DNA of 64,000 nucleotides from Brevibacillus agri (GCF_004117055.1 NZ_CP026363.1:2534001-2598000), one strand, 5' to 3'; shown: positions 25,624-34,924, numbered from the stretch's first letter. Program-made: numbers and translations. Notes: generated by a model from the sequence alone, not told the origin.

Positions 25624-26241
25624 ATGTTGAAATCTAACAAGTATATCTTCTTTGATCTGTTTGAACAGCAGATTGCCACGGTGCACAAAGGGACTCATCT
25701 TTTTTATGAAATGATAGGAAACTATCAAGATGTGGAAGCCAAAGTCAAGGCAATCAAGGCTGTTGAAAAAGAAGGGGATGAGATCGTTCGCCGCATCATG
25801 AACGAATTGAATTCTACCTTTATCACTCCGCTTGAGCGTGAAGACATTCACCAGCTCGCACATACAATGGACTCGATGATCGATTACATTGACGGTGTTG
25901 CGGATCGCATGTATCTCTATCAAGTTCGTCAGCCGGAGCCGCGCGTTTTGGCACAAGCAAACATTTTGGTCAAATGTTCGGCAAAGCTGATTGAGCTGAT
26001 TCGCACGCTGCGCAAGCTCGATCATCAGGTAGTATCGAAAATCGCGCGGGAAATCAAAGATCTGGAGCATGAATCCGACTCCAATTACCGCAAAATGGTA
26101 TCCGATCTGCTGAATTCGCCGGATGCGAATCCGATCGAAGCGATCAAACTCAAGGAAATTTACGACAAGCTAGAAGACTGTGCTGACTTTGCCGAGGACG
26201 TTTCGAACCTGGTCGAAGGGATCGTGTTAAAGAATGCCTGA
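25624..26241 (+). CDS. DUF47 (PhoU-like) protein paired with Pit transporter
   Basis: The 205-residue product starts at ATG 25624 after GAAGGACC; a GTG at 25609 sits directly on another AAGGA with no spacing. It is an all-helical DUF47 protein (FFDLFEQQIATVHKG, ITPLEREDIHQLAHTMDSMIDYIDG, and the EGDEIVRR and LEHESDSNYRKM acidic repeats characteristic of PhoU-like helices). Such proteins (YkaA in B. subtilis) accompany Pit phosphate permeases and are thought to regulate them in the cytoplasm. The stop overlaps the pit start by 8 bp. Confidence 0.93.
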   Translation: MLKSNKYIFFDLFEQQIATVHKGTHLFYEMIGNYQDVEAKVKAIKAVEKEGDEIVRRIMNELNSTFITPLEREDIHQLAHTMDSMIDYIDGVADRMYLYQVRQPEPRVLAQANILVKCSAKLIELIRTLRKLDHQVVSKIAREIKDLEHESDSNYRKMVSDLLNSPDANPIEAIKLKEIYDKLEDCADFAEDVSNLVEGIVLKNA

Positions 26242-27253
26242 TTTTTCGCCAGAGGTTGTTATTCTCGTACTTGTCGTCGTCATGGCGCTGAGTTTTGACT
26301 TTATCAATGGTTTTCACGACACGGCCAACGCCATTGCGACCTCAGTATCGACCCGGGCCTTGAGTCCGCGGACAGCCATTGTTATCGCCTCGCTCTTCAA
26401 CCTGATTGGCGCGCTGACGTACACGGGTGTAGCGAAGACGATCGGGGGCAAAATCACGGACCCGTTCAAGCTGGAAAATGGACTGGTTGTCGTCTTGGCA
26501 GCTTTGACCGCCGCGATTTTGTGGAACTTGATTACGTGGTGGTTCGGTATCCCGAGCTCTTCCTCGCATGCGATCATCGGAGGCGTTGCAGGTGCCGCTG
26601 TAGGAGCTGCCGGCTTCGGTTCGATCAACATGGAAGGCTTCATTGAGATCGTCAAGGCGCTCATCATTTCGCCGATCGTCGCGTTTGTCATCGGTTTTAT
26701 CGTCATCAAAATCGTTTCCGCGATTGTCGCCAACATGAATTACCATAAAACGAATCGCAACTTCCGCATGCTGCAAGTGTTGTCTGCATCCTGGCAATCC
26801 TTCAGCCACGGAGCCAACGACGCCCAGAAAACGATGGGGGTTATCACGCTGGCCTTGCTCTCTGGCGGATTTTTGGTGCAGGAGCCTGGCGAGTTTGCGA
26901 TCCCGCTGTGGGTCAAGCTGTCCGCCGCGATTGCCATGGCGCTGGGGACTTCCTTCGGCGGCTGGCGCATTATCAAAACCATGGGTGGCAAGATTATGAA
27001 AATCAAGCCAATCAGCGGTTTTTCGGCCGACCTGTCATCTGCCTTGATTATCACAATCTTTACTACCTTGAAACTGCCGGTCAGTACGACCCATGTCATC
27101 ACCTCTTCGATTTTGGGTGTAGGCGCGTCGCAAAAGCTGAACGCAGTCAAATGGGGAGTGGCTGGACGCATCGTCGTTACCTGGATCATTACGCTCCCGG
27201 TAACGGGTCTGTTGGCCGCAGCCTGTTACGTTGTCTTCGACGTTTTCCTGTAA
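26234..27253 (+). CDS. pit: Low-affinity inorganic phosphate transporter, Pit family
   Basis: The 339-residue membrane protein has the duplicated PiT signatures: FDFINGFHDTANAIATSVSTR near residue 18 (written as GFHDTANAIATS), and the second copy SFSHGANDAQKTMGVI near residue 195, plus PSSSSHAIIGG. It should import phosphate with cations (metal phosphate/H+ symport). It overlaps the DUF47 gene by 8 bp, the normal DUF47-pit operon (ykaA-ykaB in Bacillus). A terminator follows directly. Confidence 0.95.
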   Translation: MPDFSPEVVILVLVVVMALSFDFINGFHDTANAIATSVSTRALSPRTAIVIASLFNLIGALTYTGVAKTIGGKITDPFKLENGLVVVLAALTAAILWNLITWWFGIPSSSSHAIIGGVAGAAVGAAGFGSINMEGFIEIVKALIISPIVAFVIGFIVIKIVSAIVANMNYHKTNRNFRMLQVLSASWQSFSHGANDAQKTMGVITLALLSGGFLVQEPGEFAIPLWVKLSAAIAMALGTSFGGWRIIKTMGGKIMKIKPISGFSADLSSALIITIFTTLKLPVSTTHVITSSILGVGASQKLNAVKWGVAGRIVVTWIITLPVTGLLAAACYVVFDVFL

Positions 27254-27258
27254 AATAC

Positions 27259-27304
27259 AAAAGACACCTTCTACGTACCGTTTCGTAGCGAGGTGTCTTT
27301 TTGC
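27259..27304. terminator. Terminator between convergent pit and small gene
   Basis: AAGACACCT...TACG (27261-27276) pairs with CGTAG..AGGTGTCTT (27285-27300), with five T at the plus-strand end and an AAAAGACA mirror on the other side. Confidence 0.87.
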
Positions 27305-27544
27305 TTACCCAAAACCCGTCAAACGGTCCCACAAGCTGGCTTTTGGCTTGATTTGCACGAGCCGTACAGCGGAAAAAGGAATGTAGTCGAGCGAGCCGTC
27401 CTTTTCCTCGATCAGAATGCCGTTGGGGCTGTAGTCGAACAGCTTGCCTTCCGCGTAGGCGGGCAAGCCTGGCCCGATCATGTCCGGGGCAAAATGTATG
27501 CGCACCAGACGGTCCAGATATTCCTCCAAAATGCCGTCATCCAT
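27305..27544 (-). CDS. Small hypothetical protein with a short-beta-barrel pattern
   Basis: The 79-residue product starts at ATG 27544, preceded by GGAGGGATCGCAG. The pattern YLDRLVRIHF, a short loop, EGKLFDYSPNGILIEEKDG and DYIPFSAVRLVQIKP alternates beta strands with glycine/aspartate turns, resembling Lsm-like small barrels of Bacillales proteins. There is no membrane span. It may be cotranscribed with nothing, since lgt upstream has its own terminator. I do not recognise a named family. Confidence 0.7.
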   Translation of the reverse strand: MDDGILEEYLDRLVRIHFAPDMIGPGLPAYAEGKLFDYSPNGILIEEKDGSLDYIPFSAVRLVQIKPKASLWDRLTGFG

Positions 27545-27604
27545 CTGCGATCCCTCCTGTCTTCTAGTTATTTCCCGCATTGCGACAATTCAGACGAGCG
27601 AACT

Positions 27605-27640
27605 GCAAAAAACCACTCTGCCAAAGCGGCGAGAGTGGTT
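27605..27640 (-). terminator. Rho-independent terminator of lgt
   Basis: On the minus strand ACCACTCT (27639-27632) pairs with AGAGTGGT (27619-27612), followed by TTTTTT. Confidence 0.88.
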
Positions 27641-27660
27641 GTACAGGATTGTCCCGATTG

Positions 27661-28458
27661 CTATTCCATTGAATTGTGGGAATGGCCTGACTGCTTGCTT
27701 TTGCGAGCGAAGACCAGCATCAGAATGGCCCCGAGGGCGATCAGGCTCAGGCTGACAAGCTGTGCGACCCGCAGCGTGTCTGCGATCAGCAGGCTGTCTG
27801 TACGCATGCCTTCGATGAAAAAGCGGCCGATGGAATAAAGAATCATGTAGCTGAACAAAACTTGCCCATCGAATTTTTTAAACCGATACAGCATGAACAG
27901 CAGGATGCCGAAGACGAGCAAGTTCCACAGCGATTCGTACAAAAACGTCGGATGATAATACTGTCCGCCGATAAACATCTGGTCGCGGATGAAAGCGGGA
28001 AACTTCGCCATAAATTCCGCAGAGGCTACATCGCCGTGTGCTTCCTGGTTGATGAAATTTCCCCAACGGCCGATGGCTTGACCGAGGATGACACTGGGCA
28101 TGAACACATCAGCCAGGCGAAGGAAGGGAAGCTTGTGCTTGCGAATGTAGTACGTTCCCGCGAGAACTCCCCCGATCAGCCCGCCGTGGATCGCCAGGCC
28201 GCCTTTCCAGACCGCGAAGATGTCCAGTGGATTGTCTTTGTACTGCGCCCATTCGAATGCGACATAATACAAGCGGGCACACACAATCGCTGCCGGGATA
28301 ATCAACACAACCATGTTCAGGACGTGATCGGGATCAATGCCGGAACGTTTGGAATTGTACCTCGCGAGGTAAGTCCCCAGAAAAAAAGCCAACCCCATGA
28401 TGATGCCGTACCAGTGAATTTTAAGGGGTCCGAGCGAAATCGCGATCGGATCAATCAT
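27661..28458 (-). CDS. lgt: Prolipoprotein diacylglyceryl transferase
   Basis: The 265-residue product starts at ATG 28458 after AAGGAGGCATTTTC. It has about seven membrane spans and the Lgt signatures GGLAIHGGLIGG and GRWGNFINQEAHG, containing the conserved residues of phosphatidylglycerol binding and catalysis. It transfers diacylglyceryl from phosphatidylglycerol to the lipobox cysteine of prolipoproteins, such as the VanY-like and GerC-type proteins in this window. It stands alone here, not linked to hprK as in many Bacillaceae. Confidence 0.96.
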   Translation of the reverse strand: MIDPIAISLGPLKIHWYGIIMGLAFFLGTYLARYNSKRSGIDPDHVLNMVVLIIPAAIVCARLYYVAFEWAQYKDNPLDIFAVWKGGLAIHGGLIGGVLAGTYYIRKHKLPFLRLADVFMPSVILGQAIGRWGNFINQEAHGDVASAEFMAKFPAFIRDQMFIGGQYYHPTFLYESLWNLLVFGILLFMLYRFKKFDGQVLFSYMILYSIGRFFIEGMRTDSLLIADTLRVAQLVSLSLIALGAILMLVFARKSKQSGHSHNSME

Positions 28459-28530
28459 GAAAATGCCTCCTTGCCTCAAACGTCTGTGCACAGTATAGCA
28501 TACCTGGACAGGGGGATTCCAATAGGTCGC

Positions 28531-29433
28531 CTACTGAAAGCGCAAAAAGTCGAGGATCGGGTCGAGGGAGGCTCTTGTGGTCGGGCGGGAGACGGCGGCG
28601 AACAAGTCTCCCTTCTCTTTCAGGCGTGGCGGAACGGTGTGTACGGTGTAGTCGCTGGGATGAGACTTGGGCACTTCCTCCCATAATAACGGGGCGGAGA
28701 CGGTCGCCCCTTTTTTGGCCCGCGTCGAATAAGGAGCGGGAAGGGTTTTGCCGCGCCAGTGCTGCAAGTAGTCGATGTACAGCTTGTCCCCGCGATTTTT
28801 CACCATGCGCTCGATGGTCAAAAAGGAAGGGTGCTTGTTGACCAGATACGAAGCGATAAACTGCCCGACCTGTCTCGTCTGCTCGAACGTATAGCGTAGC
28901 TCGATCGGGACGTACACCTGCAGGCCGCTTGCTCCTGAAGTCTTGACAAAGGCGGGCAGCCTCAACTCGTCCAACAGCTCCTTGACGAGCAGCGCAGCCT
29001 CGATCACGACAGCAAAGTCTTCCGTGGACGGATCGAGGTCGAACACCAGCTCGGTCGGCGTCTCGTCGGCCGCGAGATGAAAGGAAACGTGCCATTCCAG
29101 CGCCGCCTGATTGGCCATCCACATGAGGGTGGCTTCATCGTTGCACAGCACATAGCGGACGTTTTCCCACGTGTGCGTCTGAATCCAGGACGGGGCGTAC
29201 TCGGGAATGTTTTTTTGATAAAAATGTTTGTCGTGGATGCCGTGCGGATAGCGGATCACGGTTAACAGCCGGTCTTTGGCATAGCGCAAGAGATGCGGCG
29301 CCACCGTCAGGAGGTAACGCAAATAATCTAGCTTGGTCACATTCGCTTCCGGCCAGAGCGGCTTGTACGGGTTCGTAATGCTGATGGCATGACCGCCGAT
29401 AGTCAGCTCGTATTCTTTGGTTGCATTCGCCAC
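28531..29433 (-). CDS. Stand-alone LigD-type primase-polymerase (PolDom) for NHEJ
   Basis: The 300-residue product starts at GTG 29433 after GGAAGGTG. It is an archaeo-eukaryotic primase-type polymerase domain as in LigD: ITNPYKPLWPEANVTK, GIHDKHFYQKNIPE, LVFDLDPS with the catalytic Asp-x-Asp, KTSGASGLQVYVPI with the phosphate-binding segment, and a C-terminal SAPLLWEE. There is no ligase or phosphoesterase domain; B. subtilis LigD (YkoU) joins ligase and polymerase in one chain. A separate ligase lies at 33980-34924 and Ku at 39368-40348, so the three probably repair breaks together. In Bacillus such genes act in spores; that timing is inferred. Confidence 0.92.
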   Translation of the reverse strand: MANATKEYELTIGGHAISITNPYKPLWPEANVTKLDYLRYLLTVAPHLLRYAKDRLLTVIRYPHGIHDKHFYQKNIPEYAPSWIQTHTWENVRYVLCNDEATLMWMANQAALEWHVSFHLAADETPTELVFDLDPSTEDFAVVIEAALLVKELLDELRLPAFVKTSGASGLQVYVPIELRYTFEQTRQVGQFIASYLVNKHPSFLTIERMVKNRGDKLYIDYLQHWRGKTLPAPYSTRAKKGATVSAPLLWEEVPKSHPSDYTVHTVPPRLKEKGDLFAAVSRPTTRASLDPILDFLRFQ

Positions 29434-29572
29434 GATGGCACCTTCCTTTGGGCGGTAGATGTGCTCCTACTTTCTCCCGTTCGCGAAACGGATATGCAGC
29501 CCACGGGCGGACTGCATATCTTTCCAGCAAATCACCCATAATACCGTTAGCTTTCCAGTGGCTGGTGATGAG

Positions 29573-31177
29573 ATGGAGTTCAGGAAAAAAAGCAGAATCG
29601 AAAAATTGCTGGAGACGATTGATACGTGCAGCTTGCTTGAGATGGAAGGCATTGCGCTTTTTCCGGATTTGGATGACAACGTAGAAGTGTTGAAAAAGCT
29701 GTTCTCGGATTGCTCGGATTTTGTCATCCGCGAGTTTAGGCTAAAACACAGTGCGCGTGCGGCCGCGATTTTTGTAGACGGCTTGATTGATACCGCCGAA
29801 GTGAACCAGGCGCTGAAATCGCTCATGGTGATGGAAAAGGGCGATGACGACATCGAAGTAATCGAAGAAGCGCTGCTGCCCGTCTCGCAAATCGCGCGGG
29901 TGAACGATTACAAGCAGCTTTTGCAGGCTGTGCTGTCCGGCGATACCGGCATTATGGTCGACGGAAATGTCGAGGCACTCACGCTGGGCATCCGCGGTGC
30001 GGAAAAGCGCTCGGTCAACGAGCCGGAGGGAGAAGCCGTCGTGCGCGGGCCGCGGGAAGGCTTCATTGAAAACATCCGCACGAACACGTCGATGCTGCGG
30101 CGCAAATTGCGCACGCCCCGGTTGAAAATGAAGTCGCTGGTCGTGGGGAGAGAGACGAATACAAACATCGTGGTCGCGTTTTTGGAAGGCATCGCGGACC
30201 CGCAAGTCGTGGAAGAGGTTTCCCAACGCATCAGCAACATCGACATCGACGCCATTTTGGAGAGCGGCTACATCGAAGAGCTGATTCAGGACAACGTCTA
30301 TTCGCCCTTTCCCCAGCTCATGTATTCCGAGCGGCCGGACACGGTGGCGGCTTCGATCTTGGAAGGGCGCGTCGCTATTTTTGTCGATGGCACGCCGATG
30401 GTGCTGATCGCTCCCGCCACGTTTTGGATGCTGATGCAGGCGAGCGAGGACTACTTCGAGCGCTTCCAGATGACGACGCTGCTCCGCTGGCTGCGCTATT
30501 TGTTTCTGATTATTGCGCTGGTTACGCCTGCGCTGTACGTGGCGATTACGACGTACCACCAGCAAATGCTGCCGACGACCTTGCTCTTGAGCGTCGCCGC
30601 AGCTCGCGAGTCGATTCCTTTTCCCGCGATCGTGGAGGCGCTCATTATGGAAATTGCCTTTGAAGCGCTGCGTGAAGCGGGGATTCGCCTCCCGAAAACG
30701 GTCGGGCAGGCCGTCAGTATTTTGGGGGCGCTCGTCGTCGGACAGGCGGCCGTGCAAGCCGGGATTGTTTCCGCGCCGATGGTCATTGTCGTGTCGCTCA
30801 CCGGGATCGCCTCTTTTACGATTCCGCACTTCAATGCGGCCATTTCGCTGCGAATGCTGCGCTTCCCGCTGATGATTGCGGCCTCTATTCTCGGCATTTA
30901 CGGCATTTTGGTAGGCGTGCTGCTCATTTTGGGGCATATGGCTAACTTGCGCTCCTTTGGCGTCCCGTACCTGTCTCCGCTTGCCCCGATGTCCGTTGGA
31001 GACTTGAAGGATGTTCTGGTGCGGGTGCCGTGGTCGTTTATGGAAAAGCGGCCCAGCTTTCTCGGGATTCGAGATGCGAGGCGGATGAACGCAAACTTTG
31101 CCAACCAGGTGCAGCAAAGAGGAGGGCACGCAGGAACGACGAGCCGCGGGAATTCAGACGAGGAGGGCAAAGCGTGA
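29573..31177 (+). CDS. Spore germination receptor A subunit (GerA/GerKA family)
   Basis: The 534-residue product starts at ATG 29573 (GGTGATGAG upstream, moderate); an upstream extension is possible but without a ribosome site. The N-terminal 290 residues are soluble with the GerA hallmark EGFIENIRTNTSMLRRKL, MKSLVVGRETNTNIVV and FVDGTPMVLIAPATFW, followed by about five spans containing PFPAIVEALIMEIAFEALREAG (split) and the GQAAVQAG motif. It should sit in the spore inner membrane with B and C subunits and sense a small germinant. It is the first gene of a four-gene operon and overlaps gerC by 4 bp. Confidence 0.93.
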   Translation: MEFRKKSRIEKLLETIDTCSLLEMEGIALFPDLDDNVEVLKKLFSDCSDFVIREFRLKHSARAAAIFVDGLIDTAEVNQALKSLMVMEKGDDDIEVIEEALLPVSQIARVNDYKQLLQAVLSGDTGIMVDGNVEALTLGIRGAEKRSVNEPEGEAVVRGPREGFIENIRTNTSMLRRKLRTPRLKMKSLVVGRETNTNIVVAFLEGIADPQVVEEVSQRISNIDIDAILESGYIEELIQDNVYSPFPQLMYSERPDTVAASILEGRVAIFVDGTPMVLIAPATFWMLMQASEDYFERFQMTTLLRWLRYLFLIIALVTPALYVAITTYHQQMLPTTLLLSVAAARESIPFPAIVEALIMEIAFEALREAGIRLPKTVGQAVSILGALVVGQAAVQAGIVSAPMVIVVSLTGIASFTIPHFNAAISLRMLRFPLMIAASILGIYGILVGVLLILGHMANLRSFGVPYLSPLAPMSVGDLKDVLVRVPWSFMEKRPSFLGIRDARRMNANFANQVQQRGGHAGTTSRGNSDEEGKA

Positions 31178-32340
31178 AACGTCTCACTCCGATTGTCGTG
31201 TTGCTGATGGGAATGCTGGTGGTGTCAGGCTGCTGGGATCGGCGGGAAGTAAACGATATGGCGATCGTGATTGCAATGGCGATGGACAAGGAGCCAAACG
31301 GCCATTATCGCTTGTCCGTGCAGGTTCCGCTGGTCAGCAGTCTCGGCTCCACGTCTGGCGGGGGAGGCGGGACGAGCGGAGACAAGACGTACTATGTGGA
31401 CTCAGCCGTCGGCAAGACGATCAGGGAAGCGAACAGCATGATCCAGTCGCGCATGTCTCGCGAGCTGTACTATTCCCACCACCGGATGATTGTCATCGGC
31501 GAGCAACTGGCCAAGGAGGGGATGAGCGACGTATTGGACATCGTGGCCCGTTTTCCCGAAAATCGGCTGACCGCTTATCTCGTCATGACCAAAGGCAAAG
31601 GGATCGAGCTGTTGAATGCCCAGCCGCAGTTCGAACGCTTTTCCGGGGAGGCGATGCGCGAGTTGGTGAAAATGGAGGCGATTCCCGTATCGCTCAAAGA
31701 CGTTGCACAGATGCTCACTACACCCGGGATTGATGCGTTTCTCCCGGTGCTGGCTCCCGTTGACTCGCATCCCAAAGGCAAGTCGAAGGAAGTCGAGTTT
31801 ACGGGGATCGGCCTGTTTCGCGGTGACAAGCTCGTGTATGTGTCCAAGGCCGAATCGATCAAAGGTCTTCGCTGGTTTCAGCGCAACTTCATGCCGTTCT
31901 CTGTCGTGCTCTCGCTTGGCGACAAAGGCCGGCTGACCTTCTACTTTTCAAAAGGAAAGGCCGATCTCAAGCCTGTTTTGAAAAAAGGGCGGGTCCATTA
32001 CGACATCATGGTGCACGCGACAAGTGTGATAGTGGAGAACATGACGAATCTGGATCTGGAGCATAAAAAGAACATTGCGATGATCGAGGACATGCTCAAA
32101 AAAGAGGTCGAGGTCAGCGTGAAGAACACGTTGCAGTTAATGCAAAAGTATCGGACGGACACAATTGGAATGGGCCTTATTATGGCCAGACAATTCCCCC
32201 GGGAGTGGCGGGAAACGTACCGGGACCGTTGGAGTGAAGAACTGCCGGAAATTACGTTCACGATCCGTTCCAAGGTGGCCGTCGAAGATATCGGGCAAAC
32301 GACGAAAAACATCACAAAGGAAGACCGCGAGAATGAATAG
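31174..32340 (+). CDS. Spore germination receptor C subunit lipoprotein (Ger(x)C)
   Basis: The 388-residue product starts at GTG 31174 with GAGGAGGGC upstream, overlapping gerA as GTGA. It has a lipoprotein signal with lipobox VVSGC (about residues 19-23), then the family start CWDRREVND. Internal motifs include TIREANSMIQSRMSRELYYSHHRMIVIGEQLA (split here) and FTGIGLFRGDKLV, typical of Ger(x)C. Diacylglycerylation by Lgt would anchor it to the outer face of the inner spore membrane. The order A-C-(small)-B is unlike the usual A-B-C order. Confidence 0.93.
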   Translation: MKRLTPIVVLLMGMLVVSGCWDRREVNDMAIVIAMAMDKEPNGHYRLSVQVPLVSSLGSTSGGGGGTSGDKTYYVDSAVGKTIREANSMIQSRMSRELYYSHHRMIVIGEQLAKEGMSDVLDIVARFPENRLTAYLVMTKGKGIELLNAQPQFERFSGEAMRELVKMEAIPVSLKDVAQMLTTPGIDAFLPVLAPVDSHPKGKSKEVEFTGIGLFRGDKLVYVSKAESIKGLRWFQRNFMPFSVVLSLGDKGRLTFYFSKGKADLKPVLKKGRVHYDIMVHATSVIVENMTNLDLEHKKNIAMIEDMLKKEVEVSVKNTLQLMQKYRTDTIGMGLIMARQFPREWRETYRDRWSEELPEITFTIRSKVAVEDIGQTTKNITKEDRENE

Positions 32341-32569
32341 ATTGTTTTTATGTTTGTTAATCCTGATGCTGGTGTTTTCCTTTTTCGATTTTTTCTTCAA
32401 GCGCAAGCAGATGCAGCGAAGGCAGCAAATCGTCATTTATACGATTTACGCCCTTTCCGTGCTCGGATTGTACGCGATCCAATTTCAGCATACCAGGATG
32501 ATACCAACCGACTTTTTTTTGAACATCCTCACGCCACGGGTGAAAATGTGGATCGACCAGATCCTGTAG
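32333..32569 (+). CDS. Small two-span membrane protein within the germination operon
   Basis: A 78-residue frame starts at ATG 32333, overlapping the gerC stop as ATGAATAG, with AAGGAAG nine bases upstream. It has two hydrophobic helices (residues about 3-20 and 34-50) separated by a basic loop (FKRKQMQRRQQ) and ends 12 bp before the GerB start. Small membrane proteins of the GerD-independent 'D subunit' class (GerVB/GerUD-like) are known in some ger operons and modulate receptor function; this one may be of that kind, although I cannot match it by sequence. Confidence 0.7.
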   Translation: MNRLFLCLLILMLVFSFFDFFFKRKQMQRRQQIVIYTIYALSVLGLYAIQFQHTRMIPTDFFLNILTPRVKMWIDQIL

Positions 32570-32581
32570 AGGAGGGAGCGC

Positions 32582-33940
32582 ATGATACACAAGCAAGTCG
32601 TCAATCATCGGCAAATCGCCTGGCTGGTCGGAAGTCTGCTGATGACAGGGATGATGATAAGCTTTTTGCGGTCGGTTGTGCAGGTCGCCAAGATGGATTC
32701 GTGGTTCTCGCAAATTCTTCCGGCTTGCTATGCCTTGCTCGTCGCCTATGTATTGTCGGAGCTTGTGCGCGCCTACCCGGGGAAAAACTTGTTCGAGATC
32801 ATGTTCATCATCTGCGGCAAATGGTTCGGCGGCTTTATCAACTGCTTGATCCTGTTTTATATTTGGGTGATCCTCGCCCTCGATATAAAAGGGGCTGCCG
32901 ACTTTTTGCATATCTCCCTCTTGCCGGAGACGCCCTTGGAAATCATCCTGCTTGTGTTCGTTCTTCTGTTGATGTACTACGGCAAAACGAGCCTGGAGGT
33001 GGCGGCGAGGGTCAACGAAATTTTTTTTCCCGCCTACTTCATCATGTGCCTGCTGCTCTACTTTCTTTTGATGAACGAGTACAGCATCGAGCGGCTGGAG
33101 CCGATTTTGAGCACGAGCCTGGATCGGATTACGATAAGCAACCTGCTGCCGATCGGCGTTTACGGAGACATTTTGCTGTTTGGCGCTTTTTTGCACGCCA
33201 GCAGCGAGCCGCGTCTCCTGTTTACCGCCATGAAGCACGGAATCATGATCGCCTGCTTCACGACCACGCTTACGGTGCTGATTCTCCTTGGGGTGATGGG
33301 CTACGTCATTGCGGGCCGACTCAATTTTCCGATCTACATTCTCGTGCAGCAAATTCACCTGACGGACTTTCTCGACCGGGTGGAAATGATTTTGTTCAGC
33401 TTGTGGTTTCCTGCGTTCAGCATTAAAGTCATCGTCGCCTATCTGGCCTTCCTCGTGGGCGTAGGATCGTTTGGCGGACAGTTGCACTACAACACGTACA
33501 ACGCGCCCACCGGCTGCTTCATGGTGGTGACCTCGCTGCTCGCCTTTCCCAAGGTGTCGGATATCAACCAGTTCATCAGCTACAGCTTTCCGCTGCTTGT
33601 CGTGCTTTTTCAGGTGCCGCTGCTCCTGTTTCTGTTTATCGTCGCCCGCCGGAAAAAACGGGAAGAAGGCCAGGCTCTGATTCCGCGAGGCACGAAGCTG
33701 CACCGCTTTTACCGGATGATGGTGTGGGGGGGAGTATTCAGCATTGCAGGCTGTTTCCTGACGATCTTGGTCGGGGATCTGCTGCGGGACAAATCTCCGG
33801 CGGCAGGGATCGCGACGGCCATCGCCTACATCGTGTTCCTGGTGATCGGGGTGTTGACCAGCTACGGAGAAATGCAGGCCCTCAACCACGGCAAGCAAAG
33901 GCTGGGGCGGCCCAAGCAGCAAGGCAGTTTTCGGCAGTAA
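32582..33940 (+). CDS. Spore germination receptor B subunit (APC-type permease), C-terminally extended
   Basis: The 452-residue product starts at ATG 32582 after GGAGGGAGCGC. About ten spans in residues 10-365 match the GerB/APC transporter fold (RQIAWLVGSLLMTGMMISF; SELVRAYPGKNLFEI; NEIFFPAYF). Residues 366-452 add a basic loop (RRKKREEGQ) and two more predicted spans, so the chain is about 80 residues longer than GerAB/GerBB (365 residues). The B subunit binds germinants such as amino acids. The gene ends 39 bp from the convergent ligase gene with no terminator. Confidence 0.92.
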   Translation: MIHKQVVNHRQIAWLVGSLLMTGMMISFLRSVVQVAKMDSWFSQILPACYALLVAYVLSELVRAYPGKNLFEIMFIICGKWFGGFINCLILFYIWVILALDIKGAADFLHISLLPETPLEIILLVFVLLLMYYGKTSLEVAARVNEIFFPAYFIMCLLLYFLLMNEYSIERLEPILSTSLDRITISNLLPIGVYGDILLFGAFLHASSEPRLLFTAMKHGIMIACFTTTLTVLILLGVMGYVIAGRLNFPIYILVQQIHLTDFLDRVEMILFSLWFPAFSIKVIVAYLAFLVGVGSFGGQLHYNTYNAPTGCFMVVTSLLAFPKVSDINQFISYSFPLLVVLFQVPLLLFLFIVARRKKREEGQALIPRGTKLHRFYRMMVWGGVFSIAGCFLTILVGDLLRDKSPAAGIATAIAYIVFLVIGVLTSYGEMQALNHGKQRLGRPKQQGSFRQ

Positions 33941-33979
33941 GGCCCGTCGTTTTGCCCGCCTGTATGCTGGTGCTGCGGT

Positions 33980-34924
33980 TTACGCTTCGAATGTGCACTG
34001 GCGGGCAGGGGAGTCGACGAAGCCCTGGATGCTCGGCTGGCGCAAGGAGTGCCCGTCTGCCCACTCTGCGTACTGAATTTTGGCTGTGAGCTGCGGCTTT
34101 AGCCAGATGGTGCCGTTGATGCGCTCCGGCTTGTTATGAAAAGGCATGTCAGCCTGGATCAACGGCTGAATCGTTTCGGTCAAGCTGCGCCAATCGCTGT
34201 GGGTCAGCTTTCCGGTTCCGGCATGGCCGATATACCAGAGAGCGCCCTTGGCGTCGTAAAGCCCGAGCAGCAAGGAATTGACCGTCTGATCCCGCATCGT
34301 CACTCCGCCTACCACCGCGATCAAATCCCGGTAGTTTTTTTTCTTTTGCCAGCGCGCATCTTTTCCGGCGATGGCATACGTGCTGGTCAAATCTTTGATG
34401 ATGACGCCTTCCATCCCTTGCTGCTCGATCGTCTGAAACAGCTCCCGGCCACTCGTAAAATTGTCGACGAGCTGCACCGTGGGCGTCGGGGAGATGAGCT
34501 TTTGCAACAGGCGCTGGCGCTCTGCCAGCGGACAGGCCGTGACCCATTCGCCGTCTGCGTACAGGACGTCAAAAATCATGTAGAAGATGGGGACCTGACG
34601 CTTTACGGCTGCGATTTTTTCCATCCGTCGCAGACCGTCCCTGCGCATGACCTCGTAAAAAGAAGGCTTGCCATCTGCACCAAGCGCAACGACCTCGCCG
34701 TCGAGAATGACGGACTGCGCCCGGCAGTAGTCGGAGATTGCGGCGATTTCCGGGTAGTGCAAAGTCCGCTCGTTAGCCTTGCGATTGTACAGCTTGACCG
34801 AGTTGCCGTCGTAGTACGTCAACAGCCTGATCCCATCCCATTTGACTTGCGCAATCCAGTCGGGGCCATCCGCGATGTCATCCGTCGTCGTCGGCTCGAA
34901 AGGAATAATCGGCGTTAGCTTCAT
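33980..34924 (-). CDS. ATP-dependent DNA ligase, stand-alone LigD-type ligase domain
   Basis: The 314-residue product starts at ATG 34924 after GGGAGGCTACC. Motif I is QVKWDGIR with the adenylated lysine K28; other nucleotidyltransferase motifs are SVILDGEVVAL (III), FYMIFDVLY (IIIa), EGVIIKDL (IV) and a WQKKKNYRDL (V-type) segment, followed by the OB-fold (LLLGLYDAKGALWYIGHAGTG). This matches the ligase module of B. subtilis LigD (YkoU) but is a separate polypeptide. It seals breaks using ATP, probably with Ku and the separate polymerase. The gene converges with the germination operon. Confidence 0.93.
   Translation of the reverse strand: MKLTPIIPFEPTTTDDIADGPDWIAQVKWDGIRLLTYYDGNSVKLYNRKANERTLHYPEIAAISDYCRAQSVILDGEVVALGADGKPSFYEVMRRDGLRRMEKIAAVKRQVPIFYMIFDVLYADGEWVTACPLAERQRLLQKLISPTPTVQLVDNFTSGRELFQTIEQQGMEGVIIKDLTSTYAIAGKDARWQKKKNYRDLIAVVGGVTMRDQTVNSLLLGLYDAKGALWYIGHAGTGKLTHSDWRSLTETIQPLIQADMPFHNKPERINGTIWLKPQLTAKIQYAEWADGHSLRQPSIQGFVDSPARQCTFEA

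Noticed and set aside
33953..34007. Inverted repeat TGCCCGCC/GGCGGGCA between gerB and the ligase
   Set aside because: The 8-bp arms have a 39-bp loop and no T run in either direction, so it was not called a terminator.
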